Shown piece by piece: positions 19,850 to 29,204 of a DNA stretch of 64,000 bases. The stretch lies in assembly GCA_015058575.1 (NCBI GenBank), contig SVBZ01000057.1:1-64000 (forward strand), read 5' to 3'. This stretch comes from Pseudoselenomonas ruminantium. Lineage in GTDB: Bacteria; Bacillota; Negativicutes; Selenomonadales; Selenomonadaceae. Position numbers and translations under genes: made by a program. Positions within the stretch are counted from its first letter, which is position 1; every line of letters starts with the position of its first letter. The notes under the pieces are model-generated. The model had not been told where the DNA came from, did not search any database, and worked only from the letters and a program-made list of their open reading frames with translations.

Positions 19850-20371
19850 TTATTTACAAATAAGTTTATCACTACTACCATTAACAATTTCAACAAGTTC
19901 CGAGCGAAATGCGGCTTTCATTTGATATTTTTCTCTAAAATCATCCCAGGTTCCTATTTTTTTAGCAGGATTACCTGCAATAATAATGTTATTCTCATTA
20001 AACGACGACACTACTACACTGCCACTTCCGACAATAATATTATCCGCAAGTTCAACTCCATACAATATTGTACTTCTTTGTCCTATAAAATTATTATTAC
20101 CGATAATAATTCTCCCAAATAAATTCGAACCATTATCTGTTACTTTACTAATACTGTGATCATGTGTTACAAATGCTACTTCGCTCGAAATTACGACATT
20201 GTTTTTTATCTCAACAAGTTGGGGCTCGCCAATAGGAATATAATCACATATAACAGTGTTATTTCCGATTTTCACGCCTAAATGACGATAATAATCAGAT
20301 ATTGTTTCATGACTATTTGTTAAAAACTTCTGTTTAATTTTAGCTATACAATAGCCTATTTTTTTATTCAT
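19850..20371 (-). CDS. Hexapeptide-repeat acyltransferase
   Basis: Left-handed beta-helix repeats IGNNTVICDYIPIG, IIGNNNFIGQRSTI, VGSGSVVVSS, IAGNPAKKIG. Confidence 0.85.
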   Translation of the reverse strand: MNKKIGYCIAKIKQKFLTNSHETISDYYRHLGVKIGNNTVICDYIPIGEPQLVEIKNNVVISSEVAFVTHDHSISKVTDNGSNLFGRIIIGNNNFIGQRSTILYGVELADNIIVGSGSVVVSSFNENNIIIAGNPAKKIGTWDDFREKYQMKAAFRSELVEIVNGSSDKLICK

Positions 20372-20406
20372 TCCATTATATTCTCCTATAAACTATTATT
20401 ATTTCC

Positions 20407-21324
20407 TTATATTCTTTTATTTATTATAAATTTATCACCCAATTCATAATCAAAACTATCAGGATTAAATATCATATACCCGCTACTATCGTAAAACGTA
20501 ATTTCGCCGAAAATAATCTTCCCCTTATCATTATATAAATCGATTCTTGCGCAAGGAAAATCTTCTGATAGTTTTTCTGCCACTCTAATCATTTCCTGAA
20601 AATTTTTTGGTCTATCCACATGTCTTGCAAGTGGTTTTTCGTCTGATTCTGTAATAGGAAGTTGCTTAAAGTCCAAATCAAAAAAGCCACACCCAGCTCC
20701 TTGACCAGCCACTCTATCAGCTAATATATATATCAATTCTGCTTTTCCATTGAAGCAAAGAAATTTATAATCTATTAAACCACCTTGTGATGAATCTGAT
20801 TCTATATATTCTTCAATAATAATTCTATGTTTCTTTCCACTATAATATGGCCACTCTCTTCCATCGCTCTTTGTATGTGCTGTTACCCTTGTCCACTCAT
20901 CTGCCTGTTTTGTCAATACTGCAATATCTTTTTTCCTCTTATCCTTAATAATCAACACCGATGATCCGCCACCACCAAGAGTATCTTTCATAACAAACTG
21001 ATTTGGCAAGCTAGTCCAATCTATGTCATTAGCTGAATCATATACACCATAGCAACGTATAAGGATGTCTTCAAGGCCTTTACTCTTTACATACTCACGA
21101 ACATCCGATTTGTCTACACACTGAATCATCAATGGATTTTTATAATACAGTTTATACCATTGTATTTTCTCTGTATATCGCTGAGGATTATTCAAATCAA
21201 GTGTCTTTCCTGTTTTCATTTTATATTGTAATTTCAACATTATATCATCAGGAACAAAAGACAACCACCGCAGTATTTTTCTTCTCAATTTTCGACTTTT
21301 AATTATATTTTTATAATCAATCAA
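20407..21324 (-). CDS. TupA-like ATP-grasp protein
   Basis: LNNPQRYTEKIQWYKLYYKNPLMIQCVDKSDVREYV; ATP-grasp-like FGEITFYDSSGYMIF. Confidence 0.82.
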   Translation of the reverse strand: MIDYKNIIKSRKLRRKILRWLSFVPDDIMLKLQYKMKTGKTLDLNNPQRYTEKIQWYKLYYKNPLMIQCVDKSDVREYVKSKGLEDILIRCYGVYDSANDIDWTSLPNQFVMKDTLGGGGSSVLIIKDKRKKDIAVLTKQADEWTRVTAHTKSDGREWPYYSGKKHRIIIEEYIESDSSQGGLIDYKFLCFNGKAELIYILADRVAGQGAGCGFFDLDFKQLPITESDEKPLARHVDRPKNFQEMIRVAEKLSEDFPCARIDLYNDKGKIIFGEITFYDSSGYMIFNPDSFDYELGDKFIINKRI

Positions 21325-22448
21325 TTTGCGATCTTCCTCACTTCACTAAGATATTTTTCGACAACTATTTTACGATCGAATTCATGCTCAACTTTAAGTC
21401 TTCCCTTTATCCCCATTTCTCTCTTTTCATCAAAACTCAACCTCAAAAAACTCTCGATTTTTTCAATCAAATCTTGACTATTTTTTTGTTGCACAATATA
21501 GCCATTCACACCATCATCAACTACTTCACGACACCCCGCTCTATCTGTCGTAATAATAGGTCGCCCTGATGCAGCACTTTCAAGCAACACGTTACTCAGT
21601 CCTTCTGGATAATAGGTAGGATGAACTGTACAAGAACTCATCCTGTATATTTCTGTCATATCAGTTACAAGCCCATGATAAATTATTGTCCCATTATCAT
21701 TTAATTCTTTTAGAATTTTTTCATAATTCTCTTCACAAAAACCACAAACGTGAAATCGAACATTGTGATGCTTTTTTCTTATTTCTTTTGCAGCTTCTAA
21801 ATACTGGTCTATCCCTTTCTCCTTCATTACACGCGCAATAAACACAAAATCAATATTACTTCCTTTTGGATAAGGAACTACTTTATACTGAGTAAGGTTT
21901 ACGCCCGATCCAGGAAGCATATCATATGATCCATTAATCACCCCGTTACTTATCATAAAATCCCGATTCTCTGTGTTTTGAAAAAAAACTTTCTGTGCCT
22001 TACGCACCCCCATTGTATAAAGAAACAAACTAATCTTTTGCATAAGGCCACCATTCTCAATCGATGTGCCAAGCCCGGTGATATTAACCACATAAGGAAC
22101 ACCTAAGCTAGCACAAACTATCCCTCCATAAGCATTCGATTTGATAGTATATGTAAAAACAATATTTGGTTTAAGTTTACAGATTATCTTCCTATAAAAA
22201 AAAATAAGCTTTAACTCTTTTATTGGATTAATCCCATGACGATCCAACAAACTACATTCGATAAATTTACATCCCAATTTCTTTATTGACTCTATAAACT
22301 CTCCATTAGGAACACAAAAATAAACTTCATTTTTCTTTACAAGTTCTTCCAGTAATTCACGTCTAAACTTATAAAGACCCATATCCATATTTGCAAGAAT
22401 CAATATCCTCATTCCAAACTCCTTCATACTAAAACTTAAAGGTCTCAT
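21321..22448 (-). CDS. Glycosyltransferase family 4
   Basis: VFIARVMKEKGIDQYLEAAK; HPTYYPEGLSNVLLESAASGRPIITTDRAGCREVV. Confidence 0.9.
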   Translation of the reverse strand: MRPLSFSMKEFGMRILILANMDMGLYKFRRELLEELVKKNEVYFCVPNGEFIESIKKLGCKFIECSLLDRHGINPIKELKLIFFYRKIICKLKPNIVFTYTIKSNAYGGIVCASLGVPYVVNITGLGTSIENGGLMQKISLFLYTMGVRKAQKVFFQNTENRDFMISNGVINGSYDMLPGSGVNLTQYKVVPYPKGSNIDFVFIARVMKEKGIDQYLEAAKEIRKKHHNVRFHVCGFCEENYEKILKELNDNGTIIYHGLVTDMTEIYRMSSCTVHPTYYPEGLSNVLLESAASGRPIITTDRAGCREVVDDGVNGYIVQQKNSQDLIEKIESFLRLSFDEKREMGIKGRLKVEHEFDRKIVVEKYLSEVRKIAN

Positions 22449-22692
22449 TTTCTTTTTTTACAAGTACGCCAATATAAATACCACTGATATATATATCCTT
22501 TATCACCAATTCTCCAGCACAAATCCACACACTATCACCAACTTTTACTGTCCCACACATATGTGCTCCCACCGCTAAATGACAAAACTCTCCAAAAATA
22601 CAGTCATGATCTACTGATGAACACGTATTGATATTACGACCTCTACCAAGATTACTATTAAGATTTATGATAGCGCCTGCTATTACCACCAA
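22429..22692 (-). pseudogene. Truncated NeuD/PglD-like sugar acyltransferase (C-terminal hexapeptide part only)
   Basis: 87 aa: AIINLNSNLGRGRNINTCSSVDHDCIFGEFCHLAVGAHMCGTVKVG; no N-terminal domain; related residual coding-like sequence just upstream. Confidence 0.65.
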
Positions 22693-22856
22693 GAATTACG
22701 CTATCTTTATAACCGTTTAATTTTGCTATCCTCCTAATAAAAGGTAAAATATTTTAGAGCAATTTCTTTTAACTACATCAGTTAATGCGTTCTGTATTTT
22801 TAACGACCATCCTATATGCATTACATATGCCCTATCATAGTTACGATATAGCATTG

Positions 22857-23684
22857 TTAAATTTGATTAATATAATTGTTATATCTTTTTATTAACTGTA
22901 TTTGTTCACGAATTCCATAGTACAATAACACATAGGGATATATCGCATTTCCGATCAATTCATTCCTTTTAAACTTACCTAACCAATCATGCATTTCATT
23001 CGCCAAATCATCTGCCATTATATCTGAGAATCTCTTTCTTTTCTCTTTTCCCTGCAAATTCATATTTCCTAATATCGTACCTCTTACATCATACATAGTT
23101 GATTTCATAAGAAATTCTTCTAAAATCTTATACAGGTCTTCGTTATATTTAAAATCGATATTTTTTACCATTTCCATCATAAAATTACATAGTTTTTCTT
23201 CTGCTTTATAAAATAATACTATCGATGGTTCTATTAATCCGTCTGATATGTATAGCGACGGCTTATACATATCACTCATATCTGCCAATTCAAAGCTATG
23301 CTCGAATGCTCTTTTAACATCAACTTTATTTCGATCCGCAATTTTTGTTGTAATCGCTATATAAAACATTAGATACCTTTGTATCAATGTTTGGATATAG
23401 CGATTATACCTTTTTATTTTTTCAACTTCTTCTTTTCTTTTGTTACTTTCATCCTGTTTATCTAGAAAATATTGAACAAATGATATCGTTACAACGATTC
23501 CTATTAAATTGGTAGCTATTCCAACAAGCACATTATTCATCATATCGCTGCTACAATTAATACAATGTGGTACTTCATACGATGACATTGTTATAAGCAA
23601 CATAACTATACATGCACTAATTAAAAACAGAGACACTTTTCCCGCCGCACTCTGCAACCATGGTTTTACATAAGCCTTTATCAT
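22857..23684 (-). CDS. Hypothetical membrane protein, two N-terminal TM segments and alpha-helical cytosolic domain
   Basis: 275 aa; LFLISACIVMLLITM and NVLVGIATNLIGIVVTISFVQYF TM segments. Confidence 0.6.
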   Translation of the reverse strand: MIKAYVKPWLQSAAGKVSLFLISACIVMLLITMSSYEVPHCINCSSDMMNNVLVGIATNLIGIVVTISFVQYFLDKQDESNKRKEEVEKIKRYNRYIQTLIQRYLMFYIAITTKIADRNKVDVKRAFEHSFELADMSDMYKPSLYISDGLIEPSIVLFYKAEEKLCNFMMEMVKNIDFKYNEDLYKILEEFLMKSTMYDVRGTILGNMNLQGKEKRKRFSDIMADDLANEMHDWLGKFKRNELIGNAIYPYVLLYYGIREQIQLIKRYNNYINQI

Positions 23685-23727
23685 TTGCTAATACTTCCTA
23701 CCGACTTGATAACATCAATGAAAAATT

Positions 23728-25320
23728 TCATTCAATCATACCAATAACATCAGTTATATCTTCCACACACTGCAATTTATCATCCGCATTACCAGAATAC
23801 CAATATAAACTGTCTTTATTCTTATAATATAAACATTTCATCCCTAATTGCTGTGGTGCTTGAAAATCTTTATTGACATTATCCCCAATGTAAACTATAT
23901 CTTCGTAATTCATCCGCCATTTATTAGCCATAATTCTAAAAGCAATATCACAGGGTTTTCTGAATTGTATGCCACCTAATGCATCTGTCACAATGATATC
24001 ATCTACTATTTTATCCAAACCTAACGCTTCGATTTTATTGTGCTGTCCTTCGGGTCTGCCATCGGTGATTATTCCTATGCGAATTCCTTTTAAATGTAAA
24101 TTTTCCAGCATTTCTTTTGCACCATCATACAGATGAATTTCTGGCTTATGCTCGCGATATACTTTTAATGCATTTTTCCCCTTTACTTCGTATCCAAGTT
24201 CTTTTGCCAAATCATCTATAGCTGATTTACCATCCTCAAAATACTGCCAAAGTTTCTCCTCATAGCCACCGCCGAAATAATCACTTACCGCTTTAAAACC
24301 AGATGCTACATACTCTTTTTCACTGTACAATGTATCATCTAAATCAAAAATGACGCCCTTTATTTTCCGCTTACCTTCTTTGATACAAACAGATTGGTCA
24401 AAGCGACTATAAATTGCACCATCGGCAATATCTTGCATACAGCTGACGTCTTCCCCAGCCATAAGTTTTAATATCGACTCAGCACTTCTTGCCCCTGCTT
24501 TCATTGACAGAGGCGCACCGCCGCCAAAGCGTGGATTGATTTCGATAAACCAGTCAATGCCATCTTTATCCCGAATCAACTGCACAGTCATAGGACCACA
24601 GGGCTTAAATGCACCGCATAGGGCCTTTGCTTCTTCTATCATCTTTTCATCCAGGCAGATTTCGGTTTTCAGGACTTCCCCCGCCCGAACTTGCAAACGT
24701 TCACGAGGAACGATAGATAATGGTTCTCCATCCCAATCACAAAAAACATCTATGGTATATTCTCTGCCATCAACGAATGGCTGGACAATATAGTCTTCTA
24801 CCTGCCCCGCATAGACTTCCAATTCTTCTCTGCTATCCACCCGATAAGCGTTGATGGAACTGGAGCCATCTTTCGGTTTGATAAACGCCGGATAACCAGC
24901 TTTATATTCCTGCCACTTGTTTACCGGCATAGGAGCATGAAGTCCACAATCCACAAAGAATTGTGACGTGTTATTCTTATCCCGGCAGATACGAATCTTA
25001 TCGGGAGCGCTAATCATAACCTTGGTCCCAACAGCCTCAAATTTTTCTCGATTCTCACTGAGAATTAGCAAATCCGTATCAATGGTCGGGATCAGTAAAT
25101 CGATATGGTCTGCAATGCAAATATCGATAAGATTCTGTATGTATCCCGCATCCTTCATGGCTACAACTTTTCTTGTATAATCACAATAAGCCAACGCTGG
25201 CGCCGTCCCCGCCATATCAGCACCATAGATTTTCAAATCTTTATTCAAAACCAAAGCTGCGTTACGGAAAGCCTGCAAAAGCTCAATCCGCCGTCCTACG
25301 CCTGTAAAAAGAATACGCAT
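23728..25320 (-). CDS. ATP-grasp (carbamoyl-phosphate-synthase-like) + HAD hydrolase fusion
   Basis: MRILFTGVGRRIELLQAF...FIKPKDGSSS...EINPRFGGGAPLS fused to GVIFDLDDTLYSEKEY...YIGDNVNKDFQAPQQLGM. Confidence 0.88.
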   Translation of the reverse strand: MRILFTGVGRRIELLQAFRNAALVLNKDLKIYGADMAGTAPALAYCDYTRKVVAMKDAGYIQNLIDICIADHIDLLIPTIDTDLLILSENREKFEAVGTKVMISAPDKIRICRDKNNTSQFFVDCGLHAPMPVNKWQEYKAGYPAFIKPKDGSSSINAYRVDSREELEVYAGQVEDYIVQPFVDGREYTIDVFCDWDGEPLSIVPRERLQVRAGEVLKTEICLDEKMIEEAKALCGAFKPCGPMTVQLIRDKDGIDWFIEINPRFGGGAPLSMKAGARSAESILKLMAGEDVSCMQDIADGAIYSRFDQSVCIKEGKRKIKGVIFDLDDTLYSEKEYVASGFKAVSDYFGGGYEEKLWQYFEDGKSAIDDLAKELGYEVKGKNALKVYREHKPEIHLYDGAKEMLENLHLKGIRIGIITDGRPEGQHNKIEALGLDKIVDDIIVTDALGGIQFRKPCDIAFRIMANKWRMNYEDIVYIGDNVNKDFQAPQQLGMKCLYYKNKDSLYWYSGNADDKLQCVEDITDVIGMIE

Positions 25321-25321
25321 A

Positions 25322-25963
25322 TTATTTCTCCGTTCCCATGAATTCACGCATGGTTGCTTCGCCTGCTGCACTTATGCCTTCACGCTTAACCACAGTCCGA
25401 ACTGTTTCCCAAATAATTTTCCAGTCACCTAGAAAAGTTATCTTATCCACATATTTCACATCCCATGCAAATTTTTCTTCCCAAGAAATGGCATTGCGGC
25501 CATTGATCTGTGCCAAGCCTGTAAAACCTGGCCTTACTTCATGGCGTCTTGCTTGTTGCGCATTATAACGTGATAGATATCGAACCAAGAGAGGGCGCGG
25601 CCCTACTACCGACATATCTCCCTTAAGGATGTTGAAGAGTTCAGGAAGTTCGTCCAAAGAGGTACTCCGAAGCATCTTTCCAAAAGGCGTCAACCGCTGA
25701 CCATCCTGCAACGGATCTATTACCGCCCCCTTCGCAGGCAGCATCGTGCGGAATTTGTACAGCTTGAATATTTTTTCATCACGTCCTGGTCTTTCCTGAA
25801 CAAAAAGAATCGGACTACCGAGTTTTATTTTTACTAACAGCGCTACAATAACTAGAACTGGTGAAAGTATAATAATCGCTAACAGGGCACACATAAAATC
25901 CTGTATACGCTTGATATAAGCCTCATAGATTCCGTATGGTTTATGTTTCATTTCCAATATCAC
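25322..25963 (-). CDS. Bacterial sugar transferase (undecaprenyl-phosphate sugar phosphotransferase, PglC/WcaJ C-terminal type)
   Basis: VQERPGRDEKIFKLYKFRTM; STSLDELPELFNILKGDMSVVGPRPLL. Confidence 0.93.
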   Translation of the reverse strand: MILEMKHKPYGIYEAYIKRIQDFMCALLAIIILSPVLVIVALLVKIKLGSPILFVQERPGRDEKIFKLYKFRTMLPAKGAVIDPLQDGQRLTPFGKMLRSTSLDELPELFNILKGDMSVVGPRPLLVRYLSRYNAQQARRHEVRPGFTGLAQINGRNAISWEEKFAWDVKYVDKITFLGDWKIIWETVRTVVKREGISAAGEATMREFMGTEK

Positions 25964-27249
25964 TCAAAGCATTTATGAATAACTTCAATAATTTTTTCTT
26001 GCTGCTCAGCCGTCATCTTGTTATCACTCGGCAGGCACAATCCTCGCTGGAAGATATCTGCACCTACGTCTATGCCGCTGCCGGCGATATAGGCATTGCT
26101 TCTGCCACGACCATTGCCTTCTTTCGTGATAAAAGCATTTGTCCGATAGATTGGCTGCATATGCATAGGTTTCCAGATAGGGCGGCCTTCCGCATTGATT
26201 GCTGCCATAGCATCAAGGATTTCCTGCGGTGAGCTTTTGCCGCTTTCGTGTTTATAAAGGTATTCCTGTTCGCCTCTTACCTGCGGGGCCATTGCGTCTT
26301 TGCCGATAATCAGGCAGGACAGCCAAAAGTTCGGCTGGCTGTTTTCTTTATCCCAGGGATTCATCTTGACAGGCAAATCAGCAAGGCCTTTTTCATAGCG
26401 TTCATAGATGGCTTTTTTCTGCGCAATATGCTCGTCAAGATACGGAATCTGGCCACGGATAATGCCGGCAATGATGTTGCTCATGCGGTAGTTGTAGCCG
26501 ATTTCTTCATGTTGATACCATGGTGCGGCTTCGCGGCTCTGCGTCGACCATTTTCGTACCTTGTCGGCATCTTCTTTGCTGTCGGTCAGGAACATACCGC
26601 CGGAGGAACCCGTGATGATTTTGTTGCCGTTGAAGCTGATGGCATTGAAATTCCCCAGTGTACCAGTTTCTACCCATTTGCCGTTCAGCTTGTATTTTGC
26701 GCCTAAAGATTCGGCGGCATCCTCTACAATCAGTGCTCCATGCTTATCACAGATTTCTTTTATCTGCTGCATTTTACCCGGCGTACCATAGAGGTGCGCA
26801 ACAATCACGAGTTTCACATCCGGGTACATTTCAAAGGCCTTGGCCAAGGCTTCGGGGCACATATTCCAGGTATCATATTCCGTATCGATAAATACGGCCT
26901 CACCGTCTTCATAGGCTACCGGATTGATGCTGGCATCAAAAGTACAATCGGAGCAGAACACTTTATGGCCCTGCAGGGTGCCTGCATTCGGTTTTGCCTG
27001 TCCATAGAGCTTTTCGCCAGCGAGTTTCGTAGCTAAATGCAGGGCGGCAGTGCCTGCAGACAGGGCTACCGCATATTTGCAGCCGACATATTCGGCAATC
27101 TGTTCTTCCACAGCATTGATATTGGCACCTACAGTAGATACCCAGTTGGTGCGGATGGCTTCATCTACCCATTTCTGCTCGTCGCCGTGCATCGTGGGAG
27201 AGGAAAGCCAGATTTTATTGATTGACATTAGTAAAAAGCCTTCTTTCAT
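25960..27249 (-). CDS. DegT/DnrJ/EryC1/StrS aminotransferase (PglE-like)
   Basis: VALSAGTAALHLA; IVEDAAESLGAKYKLNGKWVETGTLGNFNAISFNGNKIITGSSGGM. Confidence 0.92.
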   Translation of the reverse strand: MKEGFLLMSINKIWLSSPTMHGDEQKWVDEAIRTNWVSTVGANINAVEEQIAEYVGCKYAVALSAGTAALHLATKLAGEKLYGQAKPNAGTLQGHKVFCSDCTFDASINPVAYEDGEAVFIDTEYDTWNMCPEALAKAFEMYPDVKLVIVAHLYGTPGKMQQIKEICDKHGALIVEDAAESLGAKYKLNGKWVETGTLGNFNAISFNGNKIITGSSGGMFLTDSKEDADKVRKWSTQSREAAPWYQHEEIGYNYRMSNIIAGIIRGQIPYLDEHIAQKKAIYERYEKGLADLPVKMNPWDKENSQPNFWLSCLIIGKDAMAPQVRGEQEYLYKHESGKSSPQEILDAMAAINAEGRPIWKPMHMQPIYRTNAFITKEGNGRGRSNAYIAGSGIDVGADIFQRGLCLPSDNKMTAEQQEKIIEVIHKCFE

Positions 27250-27329
27250 AATTATTTGAAACGGATACGGCTTTGAACCTCATCCGGCCCTACGGGCCAC
27301 CTTCCCCATAGGGGAAGGCTTTTCATACG

Positions 27330-29204
27330 TCACTCTTGTAATTGTTTACTTTTGTAGGTAGGTATCATATGTTTGAGGGTTTTGAGAATAACCTGTTTGT
27401 CCGTCGTTTCTTTCAACGTCTGCAAGCTTTGCTGCAAGTCTGATTCATCCAAGGGCTGAATCTGTGCCTTGAAGATTTTCTTGTGTTTGGTGCTCGTGGT
27501 GCCTTCTTCACTGGTGAGTAGTTCTTCGTAAAGCTTTTCACCAGGTCTGAGGCCTGTGTAGATGATCTCGATGTCTTTGCCTGGCGTAAGTCCATGGAGA
27601 CGGATCAAATCTTCTGCCATATCCTTGATTTTTACGGGCTTGCCCATGTCAAAGAGGAAGACTTCCCCGCCTTCGGCCTGACTGCCCGCTTGCAGGACAA
27701 GCTGTACAGCCTCAGGAATCGTCATGAAGAAGCGCGTCATATCCTTGTGCGTGACGGTTACGGGGCCTCCAGCAGCAATCTGCTTTTCAAAGAGTGGCAC
27801 GACGCTGCCACGGCTGCCGAGGACGTTGCCGAATCTTACAGTAACGAACTTCGTTTTACTGTGCTGATTGATTTCCTGCAGGACAAGCTCAGCTGTACGT
27901 TTGGTAGCCCCCATGACACTTGTCGGATTTACGGCCTTATCCGTCGATATAAGGACGAAAATCTCTGCATGATTCAAATCCGCTAATTCGGCTACATTCT
28001 TGGTACCAAAGACGTTATTACGGATGGCTTCATCCGGCTGGATTTCCATAAGCGGCACATGCTTATGGGCAGCGGCATGGAATACGACCTGGGGCTGGAA
28101 TCTTTTGAATATCCGTGCCATGCGGTCCTTGTCCGTGATATTGGCAATGACCGTATGATAGATTTGCTCGGGAAATTTACGCTTGAGCTCCTGATGGATT
28201 TCATAGATACTGTTTTCTCCACGGCCAAGCAGGATGATTTCCCTAGCTCCTACGCGGCTGATCTGCCGCGAGATTTCCGAACCAATAGAGCCGCCAGCAC
28301 CTGTGATAAGTACCGTCTTGCCAGCGATATAATTGGTAATCTTGGCAAAATCCAAATGAATGGGATCACGCCGCAGCAAATCCTCCAGCTGGATTTCGCG
28401 CATCTCGCCCATCCCTACCTCATCGCTGACCATTTCATAAATACCCGGCATGATGCGGACTTTCGCCCCGGTCTTGCGGCATTGCATGTCAATATGGCGG
28501 ATGGTATCACCATCCGCCGAAGGTATGGCGATTACGATTTCGTCGATTTTATTGGCTTTGACGACAGCCGGCAAATCATTGATTGTTCCCAGAATCGGAA
28601 AACCTGCCAATCTGCCTTTTTGCTTTTTGACATCATCATCGACAAAGCCAACGATAGTCGTAGTGGCAGCAGCATTTTGCTCCAGCTCCCGTACCAGCAT
28701 GGCACCAGCATCGCCAGCACCGACAATCAAGAGATTTTCTTTATCACCTTTGGACTCCGTTACCATATCAAGATTGACTTTAAAAGCAAGGCGGCTGGCA
28801 CCGATGGCGCAGATAGTCAACAGCCATGTCAAGATAATCACGCTGCGCGGTACAGGAATCTCCTGTAGCACAATGCCAAGGAAAATAGCAGCCTGCGACA
28901 ACGTCACAGCCCCAAGAATGGCAATCAAGTCGCGCATCCGGGCATAATGCCAAATGCGATGATACATGCCATAGAAGTAAAATATCGCCAGTGACACCAC
29001 GACCATCCAAAAGATGGACGTCCGAAACGTCATAAATGCTGCTGCTGGTATCACACCCTCAAAGCGCAACAATAAAGCAGCCAGTGGCGCAATAGCCAGG
29101 ATTATGGCATCAATCAAGAGTAGTTTTAGTTTGTCTTTTATTTTCTGCAGGTAAATCACAAGCTCAAGCCTCTTCCCGTTTGTAACATACCAGTCCATAA
29201 CCAA
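27330..29204 (-). CDS. UDP-sugar 4,6-dehydratase, membrane-anchored (PglF/WbpM/CapD-like)
   Basis: N-terminal TM; VLITGAGGSIGSEISRQI; ISTDKAVNPTSVMGATKRTAEL. Confidence 0.93.
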   Translation of the reverse strand: MVMDWYVTNGKRLELVIYLQKIKDKLKLLLIDAIILAIAPLAALLLRFEGVIPAAAFMTFRTSIFWMVVVSLAIFYFYGMYHRIWHYARMRDLIAILGAVTLSQAAIFLGIVLQEIPVPRSVIILTWLLTICAIGASRLAFKVNLDMVTESKGDKENLLIVGAGDAGAMLVRELEQNAAATTTIVGFVDDDVKKQKGRLAGFPILGTINDLPAVVKANKIDEIVIAIPSADGDTIRHIDMQCRKTGAKVRIMPGIYEMVSDEVGMGEMREIQLEDLLRRDPIHLDFAKITNYIAGKTVLITGAGGSIGSEISRQISRVGAREIILLGRGENSIYEIHQELKRKFPEQIYHTVIANITDKDRMARIFKRFQPQVVFHAAAHKHVPLMEIQPDEAIRNNVFGTKNVAELADLNHAEIFVLISTDKAVNPTSVMGATKRTAELVLQEINQHSKTKFVTVRFGNVLGSRGSVVPLFEKQIAAGGPVTVTHKDMTRFFMTIPEAVQLVLQAGSQAEGGEVFLFDMGKPVKIKDMAEDLIRLHGLTPGKDIEIIYTGLRPGEKLYEELLTSEEGTTSTKHKKIFKAQIQPLDESDLQQSLQTLKETTDKQVILKTLKHMIPTYKSKQLQE

